From positions 1 to 64,000 of the forward strand of contig JALGYY010000002.1 of the NCBI GenBank assembly GCA_025782575.1: a stretch of 64,000 nucleotides of DNA. The letters run 5' to 3'. Positions 54,465 to 63,256 of this stretch are shown one piece after another; position 1 is the stretch's first letter; every line of letters starts with the position of its first letter. Under the pieces are notes generated by a model, which saw nothing but the letters and a program-made list of their open reading frames with translations, did no database searches and had not been told where the DNA came from. The stretch is from a bacterium. GTDB lineage: Bacteria; Orphanbacterota; Orphanbacteria; Orphanbacterales; Orphanbacteraceae. Made by a program: the position numbers and the translations under genes.

Positions 54465-54609
54465 CTTGTATCTCCATTGATAATAAACAGTTATCCAGCT
54501 ACCTCAAGAGAGTATCACAGAAAGTCGCAGGTTAATATAAAAGAATTCTTGAATAATCGACAACATTTGTATAATTTATAAAACCTGAACGTTCTTCCAA
54601 GGGGGTGCC
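54465..54609. promoter_or_regulatory. AT-rich divergent regulatory region
   Basis: This gap between the regulator and the MFS gene is clearly more AT-rich than its surroundings. It holds the palindrome AAGAATTCTT (54541-54550) and, on the plus strand, TTGAAT (54549-54554) with TATAAT (54570-54575) at a 15-base spacing. These are candidates for the operator and promoter; the spacing is short, so the promoter is only tentative. Confidence 0.45.
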
Positions 54610-55932
54610 ATGAACGATCATCATAGAGATGCGTCAGCGACATCTGCGACCGAGGAGCTCAATCCAGCCTCAGCCAGCTGTTCGGAAAAGACAGAGCCGC
54701 TCGCCACCGATCCACCACTTCGCCCCTTTTTCGTTCTATGGGGAGGGCAGACCCTTTCGCTCGTCGGAAGCAACGCGGTGCAGTTCGCACTCATCTGGTG
54801 GCTCACTGCAGAAACCGGCTCCGCAACCGTACTGGCAATGGCGACTCTTTTCGGCCTCGCTCCTCAAGTCGCCCTCGGCCCGCTCATCGGCGCACTTATC
54901 GACCGGTGGAACCGGAAGCTGGTCATGCTCCTTGCCGACGGCCTCATCGCCGTAGCCTCTCTCGTGCTTGCCGGCCTCTATATCTCCGGAGTGGCCCGTA
55001 CCGAGCACGTCCTCGCTCTCCTCTTCCTCCGCACGCTGGGCGGGGCGTTCCATGCTCCCGCGATGATGGCGTCTACTACGTTGATGGTACCCGAGCGTCT
55101 GTTCACTCAGATCCAGGGCCTTAACCAGAGTGCCCAGGGACTTCAACTCATCATATCCGCTCCCCTCGGCGCGCTTTTGTTCGCGCTGCTTCCTATGGGC
55201 AAGGTGATGTTCGTCGACGTGGGAACCGCTCTTATTGCGATCGTGCCGCTTCTCTTCATCCATGTGCCTCAGCCGAAAGCCAAGCCGGGCACCGTCGAAA
55301 ACAAGACGGTCTGGCAGGAAATGATCGACGGCTTTCAATACCTGCGCCGGCGATCGGGGTATCTCACGATGATCTGCCTCGCAGCCGGGATCAACATGCT
55401 CCTCGTTCCGGCCTTCTCGCTTCTGCCGCTTCTCGTTCTCGATCGATTGCAGGGAGACGCAGCCCAGCTCGGATGGATCACATCCGTTTTTGGAGTGGGT
55501 ATGCTGATGGGCGGCGGGCTACTCGCCCTATGGGGCGGGTTCTCCCGCCGAATCCTGACCACGCTGTCCGCGATGATCGCAATGGGCCTCGCGGTCGTTG
55601 CTCTTGGAGTTACGCCAGCGGGGACTTTCTGGTGGGCTCTCGGATCGATGTTCGCCATCGGTTTCATCGTGCCCCTCGTGAACGGCCCCCTGCACGCGAT
55701 CATTCAGGCGACGATTCCACCCGATTTCCAGGGCCGCGTGTTTACATTGATCGGGAGCCTCGCCGGGGCAGCGGCGCCGATCGGGCTCCTGGTCGCGGCT
55801 CCGGTAGCCGAAATTGTCGGCGTCGGGGCGTGGTATCTGGCGGGAGGGGTGATGTGCGTCCTCATGGGAATTTCGGGTTTCTTTTCACCGGCGCTCATGC
55901 GGATCGAAGAGAAGGACGGGACGACCGCGTGA
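54610..55932 (+). CDS. MFS transporter (efflux-type)
   Basis: Encodes 440 residues with a hydrophilic, Ser/Ala/Asp-rich N-terminal extension of about 40 residues, then 12 predicted helices. The loop 2-3 motif G-A-L-I-D-R-W-N-R-K matches G-x-L-a-D-r-x-g-r-k/r of the major facilitator superfamily. The G-G-A-F-H-A-P-A-M-M-A-S-T segment (helix 5) is typical of MFS_3/macrolide-efflux type permeases. It probably exports a small, toxic or signalling compound using proton antiport. It is divergent from the ArsR-like regulator. Confidence 0.9.
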   Translation: MNDHHRDASATSATEELNPASASCSEKTEPLATDPPLRPFFVLWGGQTLSLVGSNAVQFALIWWLTAETGSATVLAMATLFGLAPQVALGPLIGALIDRWNRKLVMLLADGLIAVASLVLAGLYISGVARTEHVLALLFLRTLGGAFHAPAMMASTTLMVPERLFTQIQGLNQSAQGLQLIISAPLGALLFALLPMGKVMFVDVGTALIAIVPLLFIHVPQPKAKPGTVENKTVWQEMIDGFQYLRRRSGYLTMICLAAGINMLLVPAFSLLPLLVLDRLQGDAAQLGWITSVFGVGMLMGGGLLALWGGFSRRILTTLSAMIAMGLAVVALGVTPAGTFWWALGSMFAIGFIVPLVNGPLHAIIQATIPPDFQGRVFTLIGSLAGAAAPIGLLVAAPVAEIVGVGAWYLAGGVMCVLMGISGFFSPALMRIEEKDGTTA

Positions 55933-55976
55933 TCTTCAGGAGAAGCAGGTTTTGACCTGCCGCATCTTAACCGGAA

Positions 55977-56696
55977 TCAACTCGCCGGCCGACGTCCGAC
56001 ATAAATAATATCGGGCTTGAGAATGTGACAAAGAACGCGGTTCAGCGGGAAGTACTTGAACATGGAGCATGCCCGCCTGATTTCAATCCCGCTAAAAAAC
56101 CGATTCGCGAGTTCCTCAAACCCACGCAATGTCCATTCATGCAGATGTGTCGGGTCCGAGATATGGTCGTGGAGAAAAAATTCCCGGTCCCCCGTCGACA
56201 ACACGATCATCCCGCCCGGTTTCAGGCACCGCTGGCATTCAGCCAGAAACCAATCAGGATCAGCAAGATGTTCGATCGTATAGATGGAGAAGATTTTGTC
56301 TGCCCAGCCGTTCGGAACGGGGAACGTCTTTGCCAGGTCCATTGTTTCAAATCGAAGGTGGGGATGCCGCTTGGTTGCTTCCTCTACGTTTAAGTCGTAC
56401 CCGACTACATGGTCGGTTCTCTTGCCGATCTGGGTGGTGTAGTCCCCGATACCGCATCCAAAGTCCGCCACCCTGTCCTGCCCGCCAATGACCATTGTTT
56501 TCAGGATCCACTTCATTTCAGGATCCGTCCGGGGAGTGCGTTCATGACGGCCGGACAAATAGTGCTCCTGGTGGTAACCCTCGTAGGAAGGCATGGTACT
56601 CGCCCCCTCGAAGCCGCACCTATCACATCTCGCCAGTTGCCTTTCCGGTAAACCCGAAAGAAAAAAGGTCAGCCGCTCGCAACGCGGACAAATCAT
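55977..56696 (-). CDS. SAM-dependent methyltransferase with zinc-ribbon-like start
   Basis: I start at the ATG at 56696 (GGAG six bases ahead; a GTG 12 codons earlier is an alternative). 239 residues: a C-P-R-C ... C-D-R-C zinc ribbon (Cys3, 6, 24, 27), then a class I fold with V-A-D-F-G-C-G-I-G-D-Y (motif I), F-S-I-Y-T-I-E-H-L-A-D-P-D-W (motif for acceptor side) and L-K-P-G-G-M-I-V-L-S. It matches the family often found in polysaccharide or antibiotic clusters, whose substrate is frequently a sugar nucleotide. Here it is isolated. C-terminal H-I-L-K-P-D-I-I-Y is conserved in the group. Confidence 0.85.
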   Translation of the reverse strand: MICPRCERLTFFLSGLPERQLARCDRCGFEGASTMPSYEGYHQEHYLSGRHERTPRTDPEMKWILKTMVIGGQDRVADFGCGIGDYTTQIGKRTDHVVGYDLNVEEATKRHPHLRFETMDLAKTFPVPNGWADKIFSIYTIEHLADPDWFLAECQRCLKPGGMIVLSTGDREFFLHDHISDPTHLHEWTLRGFEELANRFFSGIEIRRACSMFKYFPLNRVLCHILKPDIIYVGRRPAS

Positions 56697-56969
56697 CCCG
56701 TTCTCCGTTTTCAGTATTCCATTTGTGACCACCTATTTGGTTCATGATATCACAACTTCCAACTCGGCCACCCGTTCGAGCGCGTCCATTCGCGACCGTA
56801 GATCGGTCAGCTCCGGACACGGTCCGATCACTGTCCGGGGCTGCACCCGGATACTCTGGGAAAAGTCTTTAGATAGAGCGCTCAAATCCCGATAATTCGA
56901 GTATGTCGGCCCGGTTCCATGCGCGTAATCCTGCCGACTAAATGAAGTTCTTCCGAATAGGGGCCCGTC

Positions 56970-57320
56970 ATGACCGAAACTTCCGTGCTCGACCTTCAGG
57001 AAGCACTCGACAACCTGGATGGTAACCGCAAAATTTACGATGCGGTCGTCGGAATCTTCCTGCAGGAGAGAGAAAAATACGTCGCGGGGATTCTAGAGGC
57101 GATCGAGGGTGAGGACTGGAACAAGGTTGTGAGAGGAGCTCACGGGTTGAAGAGCGCCTCCATGGCGATCGGCGGAATGAGGTTGAGCGGGGCGGCGGCC
57201 ACGCTTGAGGAAAAGAGTAACGAAGATGGCGTCGGCGGCGCGATCAATATGTGCGAAATCATAGCGCGAGAGATCGAGTCTCTCTCTGCGGCACTCGCCA
57301 AAGAGGGATTTGAGGTGTAA
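56970..57320 (+). CDS. Histidine-containing phosphotransfer (HPt) protein
   Basis: Encodes 116 residues, a single HPt four-helix bundle. The phospho-acceptor is His58 in A-H-G-L-K-S-A-S, matching A-H-x-L-K-G/S-S of the family, with the downstream G-G and L-S helix. HPt proteins relay phosphate between hybrid sensor kinases and response regulators. No histidine kinase or receiver is visible nearby, so its partners must be elsewhere in the genome. Stand-alone HPts of this size are common. Confidence 0.92.
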   Translation: MTETSVLDLQEALDNLDGNRKIYDAVVGIFLQEREKYVAGILEAIEGEDWNKVVRGAHGLKSASMAIGGMRLSGAAATLEEKSNEDGVGGAINMCEIIAREIESLSAALAKEGFEV

Positions 57321-57355
57321 CGGGAGGGCCCGATGAATGAGAAGACCCCTCGCCG

Positions 57356-59125
57356 CTAGCGGATCACGATCGACCGAACGATTCTCGCGTCGTCCCCCTG
57401 TATGAGTCTTACAAAATAGACACCGGACGACAGATCACTCCGCCCCCCCAGATTCAAAGTATGCCGGCCACGCCCGAGTGCGGTCACATCGCGTTGAATC
57501 GCTACCCTCCCCCGAATGTCGAAGACAGACAGAGATGCTCGATCATTTCCAGGCAACGAGAATTGGACGGTGATCCGATTGATCGTCGGACTCGCCGCGC
57601 TCAGTGAAAGGGTAGGTGCGGAACCTCCGGGAATGCCCACCGTCTCTCCGGGAGTGACGAGAGCGTAGGAACTGACGTTCCCGTTGAAGTCGATAGCAGC
57701 CAGTTTGTAGAAACCACCGGTAGGTCCCTGATCGACATAATCGGTAGAGGCCTGTGTGGTAAGCAGATTGGATGGCCCCGGTATGAATCCCTCTGAGGTT
57801 CCTCGGTGCAACTTACATGCATGGAAGTCCGCTTCCGCATTTTCGCCCCACTCGAGATGCGTTTCCGCGTTGATCACTTTCGCCGTGAATGGCGAAGGCT
57901 CGGCGGGAGCGAGATTGTCCACCGAGTATCCGGAATCAGGATTCGAGTCGTAATAGATGAAAGGATTCGCCGTGACACCCGAGATGAAGAAGGTGGACCA
58001 ATGCTGTCCGGTTGAATTCGAATCGGCAAGTGTCGGCACGACCATGTTGTATTCATCTTCGCCCCGTGCGGGGACCTCGGCTACATAATCCCAATTGCCA
58101 GGAGGGTATGCCGATCGAATCTGCATCACTGCAGTCGCGGTCATTCCTTTTGACAGATCATCGATCCGTCGCCAGATCGTATAGTGCGTGACAGGATCGA
58201 ATTCAGAAACGTTGTCAGAGCAGGAGCGGGTCCATGCGACTCGCACCTGGCGGCCCTGGTCGTTTTCCACATCCACAATCGAGGTGATGACCGGCTCCGG
58301 CATGACCTGGGTAGAGTAGGTGCCCGCATTACCGGATGAAGCACTTCCACCACCGGCTGCGCCGCCGCTTACCGTATAGGTTCCGCCCCAGATAAGTGAG
58401 CAGTGGATGATTTTGATCCGTCCTCCCCCTCCCCCTCCGCCAAACCAACTGCTGCCGCTGCTCCCGTTACCCCCCTTGGCCGAAAGAACACCGGTGACAG
58501 TCACGTTCGGCGCCTGGAGATAAACCCCGCCACCGCTTCCGCCGCCCGATCCCCATGTCGGATTGGTCCCGTACGTACCGTCCGTTGTCACCGACCCGGA
58601 AACGCTCAGCGTAACGGCGATCAGGGAGATGGCCGCGCCTCCGTTTCCTCCTCCGTAAAGACCGCCGCTTCCGTCACCCCCACCCGAACCTTTCTGGATT
58701 TCCCTGCCACCTGAAGTTCCATAGGCAGGCCCTCCGGGGCCTCCATAGCTGCTCGCCCCTCCGGCGCCGCCGTACCCCGCTCCACCGCCGGGATATCCGC
58801 CGATACCGGGACCTTCCTGATAGTTCCCCTGCCCCCGGAATCCTCTGCCGCTGCCGTCGATCGTGCCTGACACGACGATGTCCGGAGCCTGAAGAGTCAG
58901 ATTCCCCGTAGCCGCCCCGCCGCTATACGTGGTGACATACAGCGTTCCACCCGATTCAACCTTGACCAGCATGTCATACGAATGTTCACCACCAAGGGTG
59001 TATGTCTCGCCCGTCGGGACGACCAGACTGTCCGTATTGTCCACGACTGCCCCGGCAATCCCCGGGAAAGCGAGGATTAACGCGCAAACCGCGATAATCA
59101 CGAAGATTGAATGATAGAATCTCAC
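57356..59125 (-). CDS. Secreted Gly-rich protein with FlgD-like tail
   Basis: Encodes 589 residues from GTG at 59125, with GGGAGG ahead. Signal peptide (I-A-G-A-V) is followed by a Gly-rich region (about 75-270) with repeated G-G-x-G-G-A/G-x-Y-G-G-P-G-G and V-T-G-V-L-S-A-K-G-G-N-G units, probably a beta-helix or extended collagen-like fibre. A fibronectin III-like part (about 280-480; Y-T-I-W-R-R-I-D and D-H/Y-V-D-Q-G-P-T-G) precedes the FlgD-like tail: L-S-V-F-D-I-R-G-R-V, S-S-G-V-Y-F-V-R-L and I-V-I-R. The Gly-rich block is unusual for a FlgD-tailed protein. Confidence 0.82.
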   Translation of the reverse strand: MRFYHSIFVIIAVCALILAFPGIAGAVVDNTDSLVVPTGETYTLGGEHSYDMLVKVESGGTLYVTTYSGGAATGNLTLQAPDIVVSGTIDGSGRGFRGQGNYQEGPGIGGYPGGGAGYGGAGGASSYGGPGGPAYGTSGGREIQKGSGGGDGSGGLYGGGNGGAAISLIAVTLSVSGSVTTDGTYGTNPTWGSGGGSGGGVYLQAPNVTVTGVLSAKGGNGSSGSSWFGGGGGGGRIKIIHCSLIWGGTYTVSGGAAGGGSASSGNAGTYSTQVMPEPVITSIVDVENDQGRQVRVAWTRSCSDNVSEFDPVTHYTIWRRIDDLSKGMTATAVMQIRSAYPPGNWDYVAEVPARGEDEYNMVVPTLADSNSTGQHWSTFFISGVTANPFIYYDSNPDSGYSVDNLAPAEPSPFTAKVINAETHLEWGENAEADFHACKLHRGTSEGFIPGPSNLLTTQASTDYVDQGPTGGFYKLAAIDFNGNVSSYALVTPGETVGIPGGSAPTLSLSAASPTINRITVQFSLPGNDRASLSVFDIRGRVAIQRDVTALGRGRHTLNLGGRSDLSSGVYFVRLIQGDDARIVRSIVIR

Positions 59126-59456
59126 ACTGTCCTCCCTTTCTGACAGGATAGGAGCGGCGCGGCACACCCACGCAAACACGAGGTATCTTGGCCTGGGGAA
59201 CCGAGCAGGAATGTCGCTTTTGCCGGGGAATGGGCCACGAAACCGGACCCGTACTCAACATATCATGCGTTTTGTGAGTCAACAACAGCATCTCGAAAAC
59301 CGGTTCGTTTCTTCCGAGCGGACCAGACTCGGCTCCATCAGGTCGCCCTTCCGTTGTCGATAGCGCAGCTTCCAATTGGAGGGGGAGGTTCGCTACTTTC
59401 CTGATTGTTTGGTATGATAACGGCGTTCGAAATTCCCCGGCGATCTCACCCTGGAG
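59126..59456. other. Intergenic region, no gene
   Basis: A 331-base gap between the Gly-rich protein gene and the frameshifted lipoprotein gene. I see no coding frame with start and ribosome site, no RNA gene and no repeat; promoters for both flanking genes must lie here but none is convincing. Confidence 0.5.
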
Positions 59457-60159
59457 GTGAAGAATCGCTTCGAAGCTCACCAGATTCGGCGCGCTTTTCC
59501 TGTGGACCACCGCTATCATCGGTCTCGCCTGCGGGGACAATAGCGCCCCGACAGAACCCTCTTCCGGATCTATCCAGGGTTCGATCCCGGCTACGATTCG
59601 CTGGATCAGCGAGGATAGGATTTTTATCCGCGAACGGACCTCTCTGCCCAGAGAGCTGCCGGGCTTCGTCTATCTCGTCCAGGGAGAATCGTTGGTTGAC
59701 TCGGCAAGGTATGAAGCGGGCAACTACTCTTTTTCCAATGTCGCCGCGGGATCCTACAAAGCTCTGGTCTTGCTGGACGAAGGTGACGAGATTCTGTCTT
59801 CACTTATCACTGTCGAGCAAGGGATCACCGCTCGGCCCGACACGATCGTATTGCCGTTACAAGACGACGACTCTCCGAATGGGTTTACCGTCGCCCCCAA
59901 TCCCACTCTCTCCCGTTTCGCGTTCCATTTTGAACTCGATGAGGATTCCTGGGTCGAGCTCATGATTCTGAAGATGAACCTCGGGTCGCTGGAAACACCA
60001 CTGGCCGGAGTGCTTCCGGCCGGGGAGTGGGAACTGGTCTGGGGCGTCTCGGAAACGGAACGGGGTTTATACTGGGCACAACTAACGGTGGGCAGTCGAG
60101 CTCCCCACAGGATTTTGATCGAAGTGGGCGCGTTCGGCATTACCTCTCAGGAGGACTGA
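59457..60159 (+). pseudogene. Lipoprotein with FlgD-like end, frameshifted near its start
   Basis: From 59464 an open frame gives I-A-S-K-L-T-R-F-G-A-L-F-L-W-T-T, then I-I-G-L-A-C, a fine lipoprotein signal, continuing to the stop at 60159, but no standard start codon precedes it; a TGA sits just upstream. A strong GGAGG and a GTG-AAG at 59457-59462 lie in another frame; deleting one A from the AA run at 59463-59464 would give M-K-I-A-S-K. So either the gene is frameshifted or the base is wrong. The remaining 220 residues have a carboxypeptidase-regulatory-like part (G-N-Y-S-F-S-N-V-A-A-G-S-Y) and a degenerate FlgD-like tail (V-A-P-N-P-T-L, G-L-Y-W-A-Q-L). Confidence 0.65.
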
Positions 60160-60615
60160 ACGGGTACCGCGTAGGATGGTCTCACAAAAAGATCCGCCGT
60201 CAGGAACGGTTGGAAGTAGAGCCAGTCGCCACCGGTATCCTCCATCTCATTCCCCCGCAAACTCCCGACGAGCAGATAACTTGACGCTTCCCCAGCAGGA
60301 CCGGACACTTCCTGAGCACCCCGATGCCGATTGTGACCATATATTCAGCCGAAAAGAGACGCATTTGACCTCCGAGGTCAGGTTAGATGATGGGATCCTC
60401 GCGGGTGGAGGCGGACCTATTACCATTTATATCTAACAAAGATAGTGGGAAAACCTGCCGGAGAGTTCTACAATCGTAATCGTTGGGGTTGTCGGGGGAC
60501 CCCCGGCCTGGAATTCACGCAACTCCCCCCGGAATCCCGCGATAACGAAGACAGAAGCTGTGGCCTACTCACCACCGTCCACCAGAATAGACGAAAGCCC
60601 TATCAGGAGAGATCG
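60160..60615. other. Intergenic region before the metalloprotease effector-like gene
   Basis: This 456-base region carries no supported gene. Short frames present in it lack ribosome sites and family signals. The only feature near the downstream gene is the AGGAGA preceding its ATG. It may contain an undetected regulatory element for the 60.6-63.8 kb gene group. Confidence 0.5.
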
Positions 60616-62592
60616 ATGAGCAAGGTAACAGGCACGAAGTCGGGTGCGACTCCGACTCCTTCGCCCGATGCAGCGGCAGCGAAAGCGAAGGGGGACGCTC
60701 GCAAGATCATCGACAAATCGATGAAAATGAAGGTCAGCGATTGGAGTTCGGACAATCACGTCCGGGATAAGGTAACGCCTGAGGTTCTGAAGCATGCAAA
60801 GCCGCATGAAAAGGCCCACATGCTGAAGCAGCTCATGGACGGGCGAACCGGCAAGGACGACGAGAAAGCCATGCTCCGCGTTCTGAAAAGCGTCGGTTCC
60901 CCGAAAGAAATGAAAGAAGTCTTGGGTAAAGCCGGCGGGTCGAGCAAAGTTCTCGGCGAGCTCGAGAGCCAGCGCGGCGAGTTCATGAAGCATGTCAAGG
61001 GCAAGGGAGACGATGGCGCCAGAATGACTCTCGACATGGCGAGGTCGTACGGTGTGAAGGATTCCAAGTCGGACGACTTCGTGGCAAAACATGTCGACCA
61101 TAAAGTGCTCAAGCACGCCTCGAACGATGACAAGGCGCACATGCTGAAAAGTCTGATGGAAGGCCCGACCGGCAAGCGGGACGAGAAGGCGATGCTCCGC
61201 ATTCTGACGAGTTCTGATCCGGCGAGTATCATGGATACTGTCAAGAAAGCCGGGGGTTCCGACAAGGTACTCGGCGAGCTCGGTGACAAGCAGACGTCCG
61301 AGCTCGTAAAACACCTGAAAACGAAGGGGGATGCCGGGAAAAAAGCGGTCGTCGAACTGGCAGCCGGCATGAGCACCAAGTCGAGCAAATCCGATGACTT
61401 TGTACGGAACCATATCGACAAGGACACCCTGAAGCACGCGACCTCCGACCAGAAAACGACGATGCTGAAGCATCTGTTGAACGGCCCGACCGGCAAGGGT
61501 GATGAAAAAGCGATCGTCCGCATTCTTGACTCCGCAAAGGACACCAAAGAACTGAGCGCTCTTGTCAAGGGGGCCGGTAAGAATCGACTCGCGAAGGACG
61601 TCGACGACGCCAAGCTTCAGAAACTGGTGGAGAGCAAGATCTTCAAGGCTGAAGCGTCAGAGGCGCCGCCGTTCAATAAGCTCGATCCCGTCAAAACCGA
61701 CGAGAAGACGGTCGACAAGAAACTCGGCGATCTCGAGAAGTTCATGGAGGGGCGCAAGAGCCGCTATGACAAACTCGCATCCGACGGCTGGGACAAGAGT
61801 GATCGCTTTACCAAGTTTTACGGCGACCTGTCGAAGATCACCAAGGAAGATCTCGGCCAGTTGAAGGACTGGAAGGCGCTCTCAAAGGGGGACAAGATCA
61901 AGCTCTACAACCGCGTCGCCCACGAAGCGCACGTGGAGCTGAAGCACAACGTCAACCTGACGTACGGGAAGACGAGCGGAAAGAAATGGTCCGAGAAGGA
62001 GATGACCGATATCGACAAGGGGCTCAGCAAGCTCCCGCCGTCGCTCGGCCTAGAGAACGAAAAGCTCTACAATCTGCGCCGTTTCAAAGACATCATCGCC
62101 AGTGATGGAGACAAGGTGGCCGCGTGGGCGAAAGCAAACGGTGACATCGAATTTTCCGACATCGGAGTGGCCGGCCCGTATCGCCTGACCCATAAAGGCG
62201 TTCCTCCGGTTGCCGAAACGATTCTCCATGAAGTGGGCCACCACTTCGACGACGAAAATAAGAAGTGGAATGGATGGCAGAAGATTTCGGGCTGGAACGA
62301 CATCGGTGGCGCCAAGGCAACCGGCCTGACGAAGTTCGAGGACGGAAAAGAGTACTCCGGTAAGGATCTCGGTTTGAAGGACGAGAAGGGGACATACGTC
62401 GTCACCCGCCGGTATGGCCGGACCTACGTCTACAACAAGAACTCGAACTTCATGGGCGCGTACGCCAAAACGAACCCCAAAGATGACTTCTCTGAGTCGC
62501 TCATGCAGTACTTCTACAATCCGACGGAGTTCAAGTCGAAAGCACCGGAGAAGTACAAGTTCATGGACGAGTTCGTCAAGACCAACCAGTAG
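60616..62592 (+). CDS. Annexin-like repeat protein with C-terminal zinc metalloprotease domain
   Basis: Encodes 658 residues from the ATG at 60616 (AGGAGA ahead); earlier frame is unsupported. No signal peptide. Residues 1-30 are S/T/P/A-rich, starting M-S-K-V-T-G-T. Three repeats follow (about 49-155, 155-262, 262-345), each with V-L-K-H-A, M-L-K-x-L-M/L, G-P/R-T-G-K-x-D-E-K-A-M/I and I/V-L-x-S, resembling annexin-type D-E-x-x-I/L-x-x-I-L units. From about 360 a helical linker leads to a gluzincin-like domain with H-E-V-G-H (538-542) and downstream D-F-S-E-S-L (624-629), where Glu627 could be the third zinc ligand. Anthrax-lethal-factor-like or effector metalloproteases share this layout. 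Likely a toxin or injected effector, by inference. Confidence 0.85.
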   Translation: MSKVTGTKSGATPTPSPDAAAAKAKGDARKIIDKSMKMKVSDWSSDNHVRDKVTPEVLKHAKPHEKAHMLKQLMDGRTGKDDEKAMLRVLKSVGSPKEMKEVLGKAGGSSKVLGELESQRGEFMKHVKGKGDDGARMTLDMARSYGVKDSKSDDFVAKHVDHKVLKHASNDDKAHMLKSLMEGPTGKRDEKAMLRILTSSDPASIMDTVKKAGGSDKVLGELGDKQTSELVKHLKTKGDAGKKAVVELAAGMSTKSSKSDDFVRNHIDKDTLKHATSDQKTTMLKHLLNGPTGKGDEKAIVRILDSAKDTKELSALVKGAGKNRLAKDVDDAKLQKLVESKIFKAEASEAPPFNKLDPVKTDEKTVDKKLGDLEKFMEGRKSRYDKLASDGWDKSDRFTKFYGDLSKITKEDLGQLKDWKALSKGDKIKLYNRVAHEAHVELKHNVNLTYGKTSGKKWSEKEMTDIDKGLSKLPPSLGLENEKLYNLRRFKDIIASDGDKVAAWAKANGDIEFSDIGVAGPYRLTHKGVPPVAETILHEVGHHFDDENKKWNGWQKISGWNDIGGAKATGLTKFEDGKEYSGKDLGLKDEKGTYVVTRRYGRTYVYNKNSNFMGAYAKTNPKDDFSESLMQYFYNPTEFKSKAPEKYKFMDEFVKTNQ

Positions 62593-62641
62593 GCAGATTC
62601 GCGGAGCCTGATCGCTCCGTTATCAATAGGGAGTCAGGAAA

Positions 62642-63256
62642 ATGACGATTGAACTGGAAGCCAGGAAGTTCTCCGAAGCCGAGATCGACCACCTTGATTC
62701 CGCGCTGGACGGGGTACCGGACGCGCACCTCGATCCACCTTACGGCCTTCGCGAGTTCGTGAGAGACCAATATCTTGAGCGTGAAGGAACGTCCTACCCG
62801 ACGGTGATGGGGCTCTACAGCGCCGAGACCGGATCGGCGTATGTATACGACGACACGTTTCGAGGGCAACTCGGGGAGAGGGCACCGAAGCAGATGCTCC
62901 CGGGCTTTTCCGTGCAGGCGCTGATCGGCTGCAGCGTCGCCTCTGATCGGGATGTACTTGCCGACTGGAACCGTGCGGTCGGCCGCGAAGGGGACGACGG
63001 AACAGGCGTCTATCTTCTCGAGAGGGGCCAGATCGAAACGGCACTTCGCTTCGAAGGAAACCGGCTTATCGTGGACATCGAGGGTCTCGAAAGCGGAATC
63101 GGTTTTGCCATCGCTTATGCGGCGTTCCGCATGTTCCCGGAAGAGCTCCGGAAAGGCTCGCCGGTTATCTACCAGCACATGTACACCAAGGTCTTTCGAA
63201 TCGACAACAGGCTGGGTAGCGACAAGCCGAGCCTCACTCGTGTGGTGCGTGTGTGA
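62642..63256 (+). CDS. Unknown protein linked to the metalloprotease gene
   Basis: Encodes 204 residues, 49 bases after the metalloprotease gene, with GGGAGTC ahead. No signal peptide or membrane helix. It has an acidic, mixed alpha/beta composition with E-I-D-H-L-D, G-L-R-E-F-V-R-D-Q-Y and a central S-V-A-S-D-R-D segment. No family recognised. Position and tight spacing suggest a chaperone, adaptor or cytoplasmic immunity protein for the effector-like product. Its end overlaps the next gene by four bases. Confidence 0.75.
   Translation: MTIELEARKFSEAEIDHLDSALDGVPDAHLDPPYGLREFVRDQYLEREGTSYPTVMGLYSAETGSAYVYDDTFRGQLGERAPKQMLPGFSVQALIGCSVASDRDVLADWNRAVGREGDDGTGVYLLERGQIETALRFEGNRLIVDIEGLESGIGFAIAYAAFRMFPEELRKGSPVIYQHMYTKVFRIDNRLGSDKPSLTRVVRV

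Noticed and set aside
54549-54575. Strong promoter for the MFS gene
   Set aside because: TTGAAT and TATAAT are present but separated by only 15 bases, so it is listed only as part of a tentative regulatory region.
58400-58900. Gly-rich repeats as a CRISPR or minisatellite
   Set aside because: The repetition is at protein level (G-G-x-G) with variable codons and no conserved spacers; it lies inside a coding frame.
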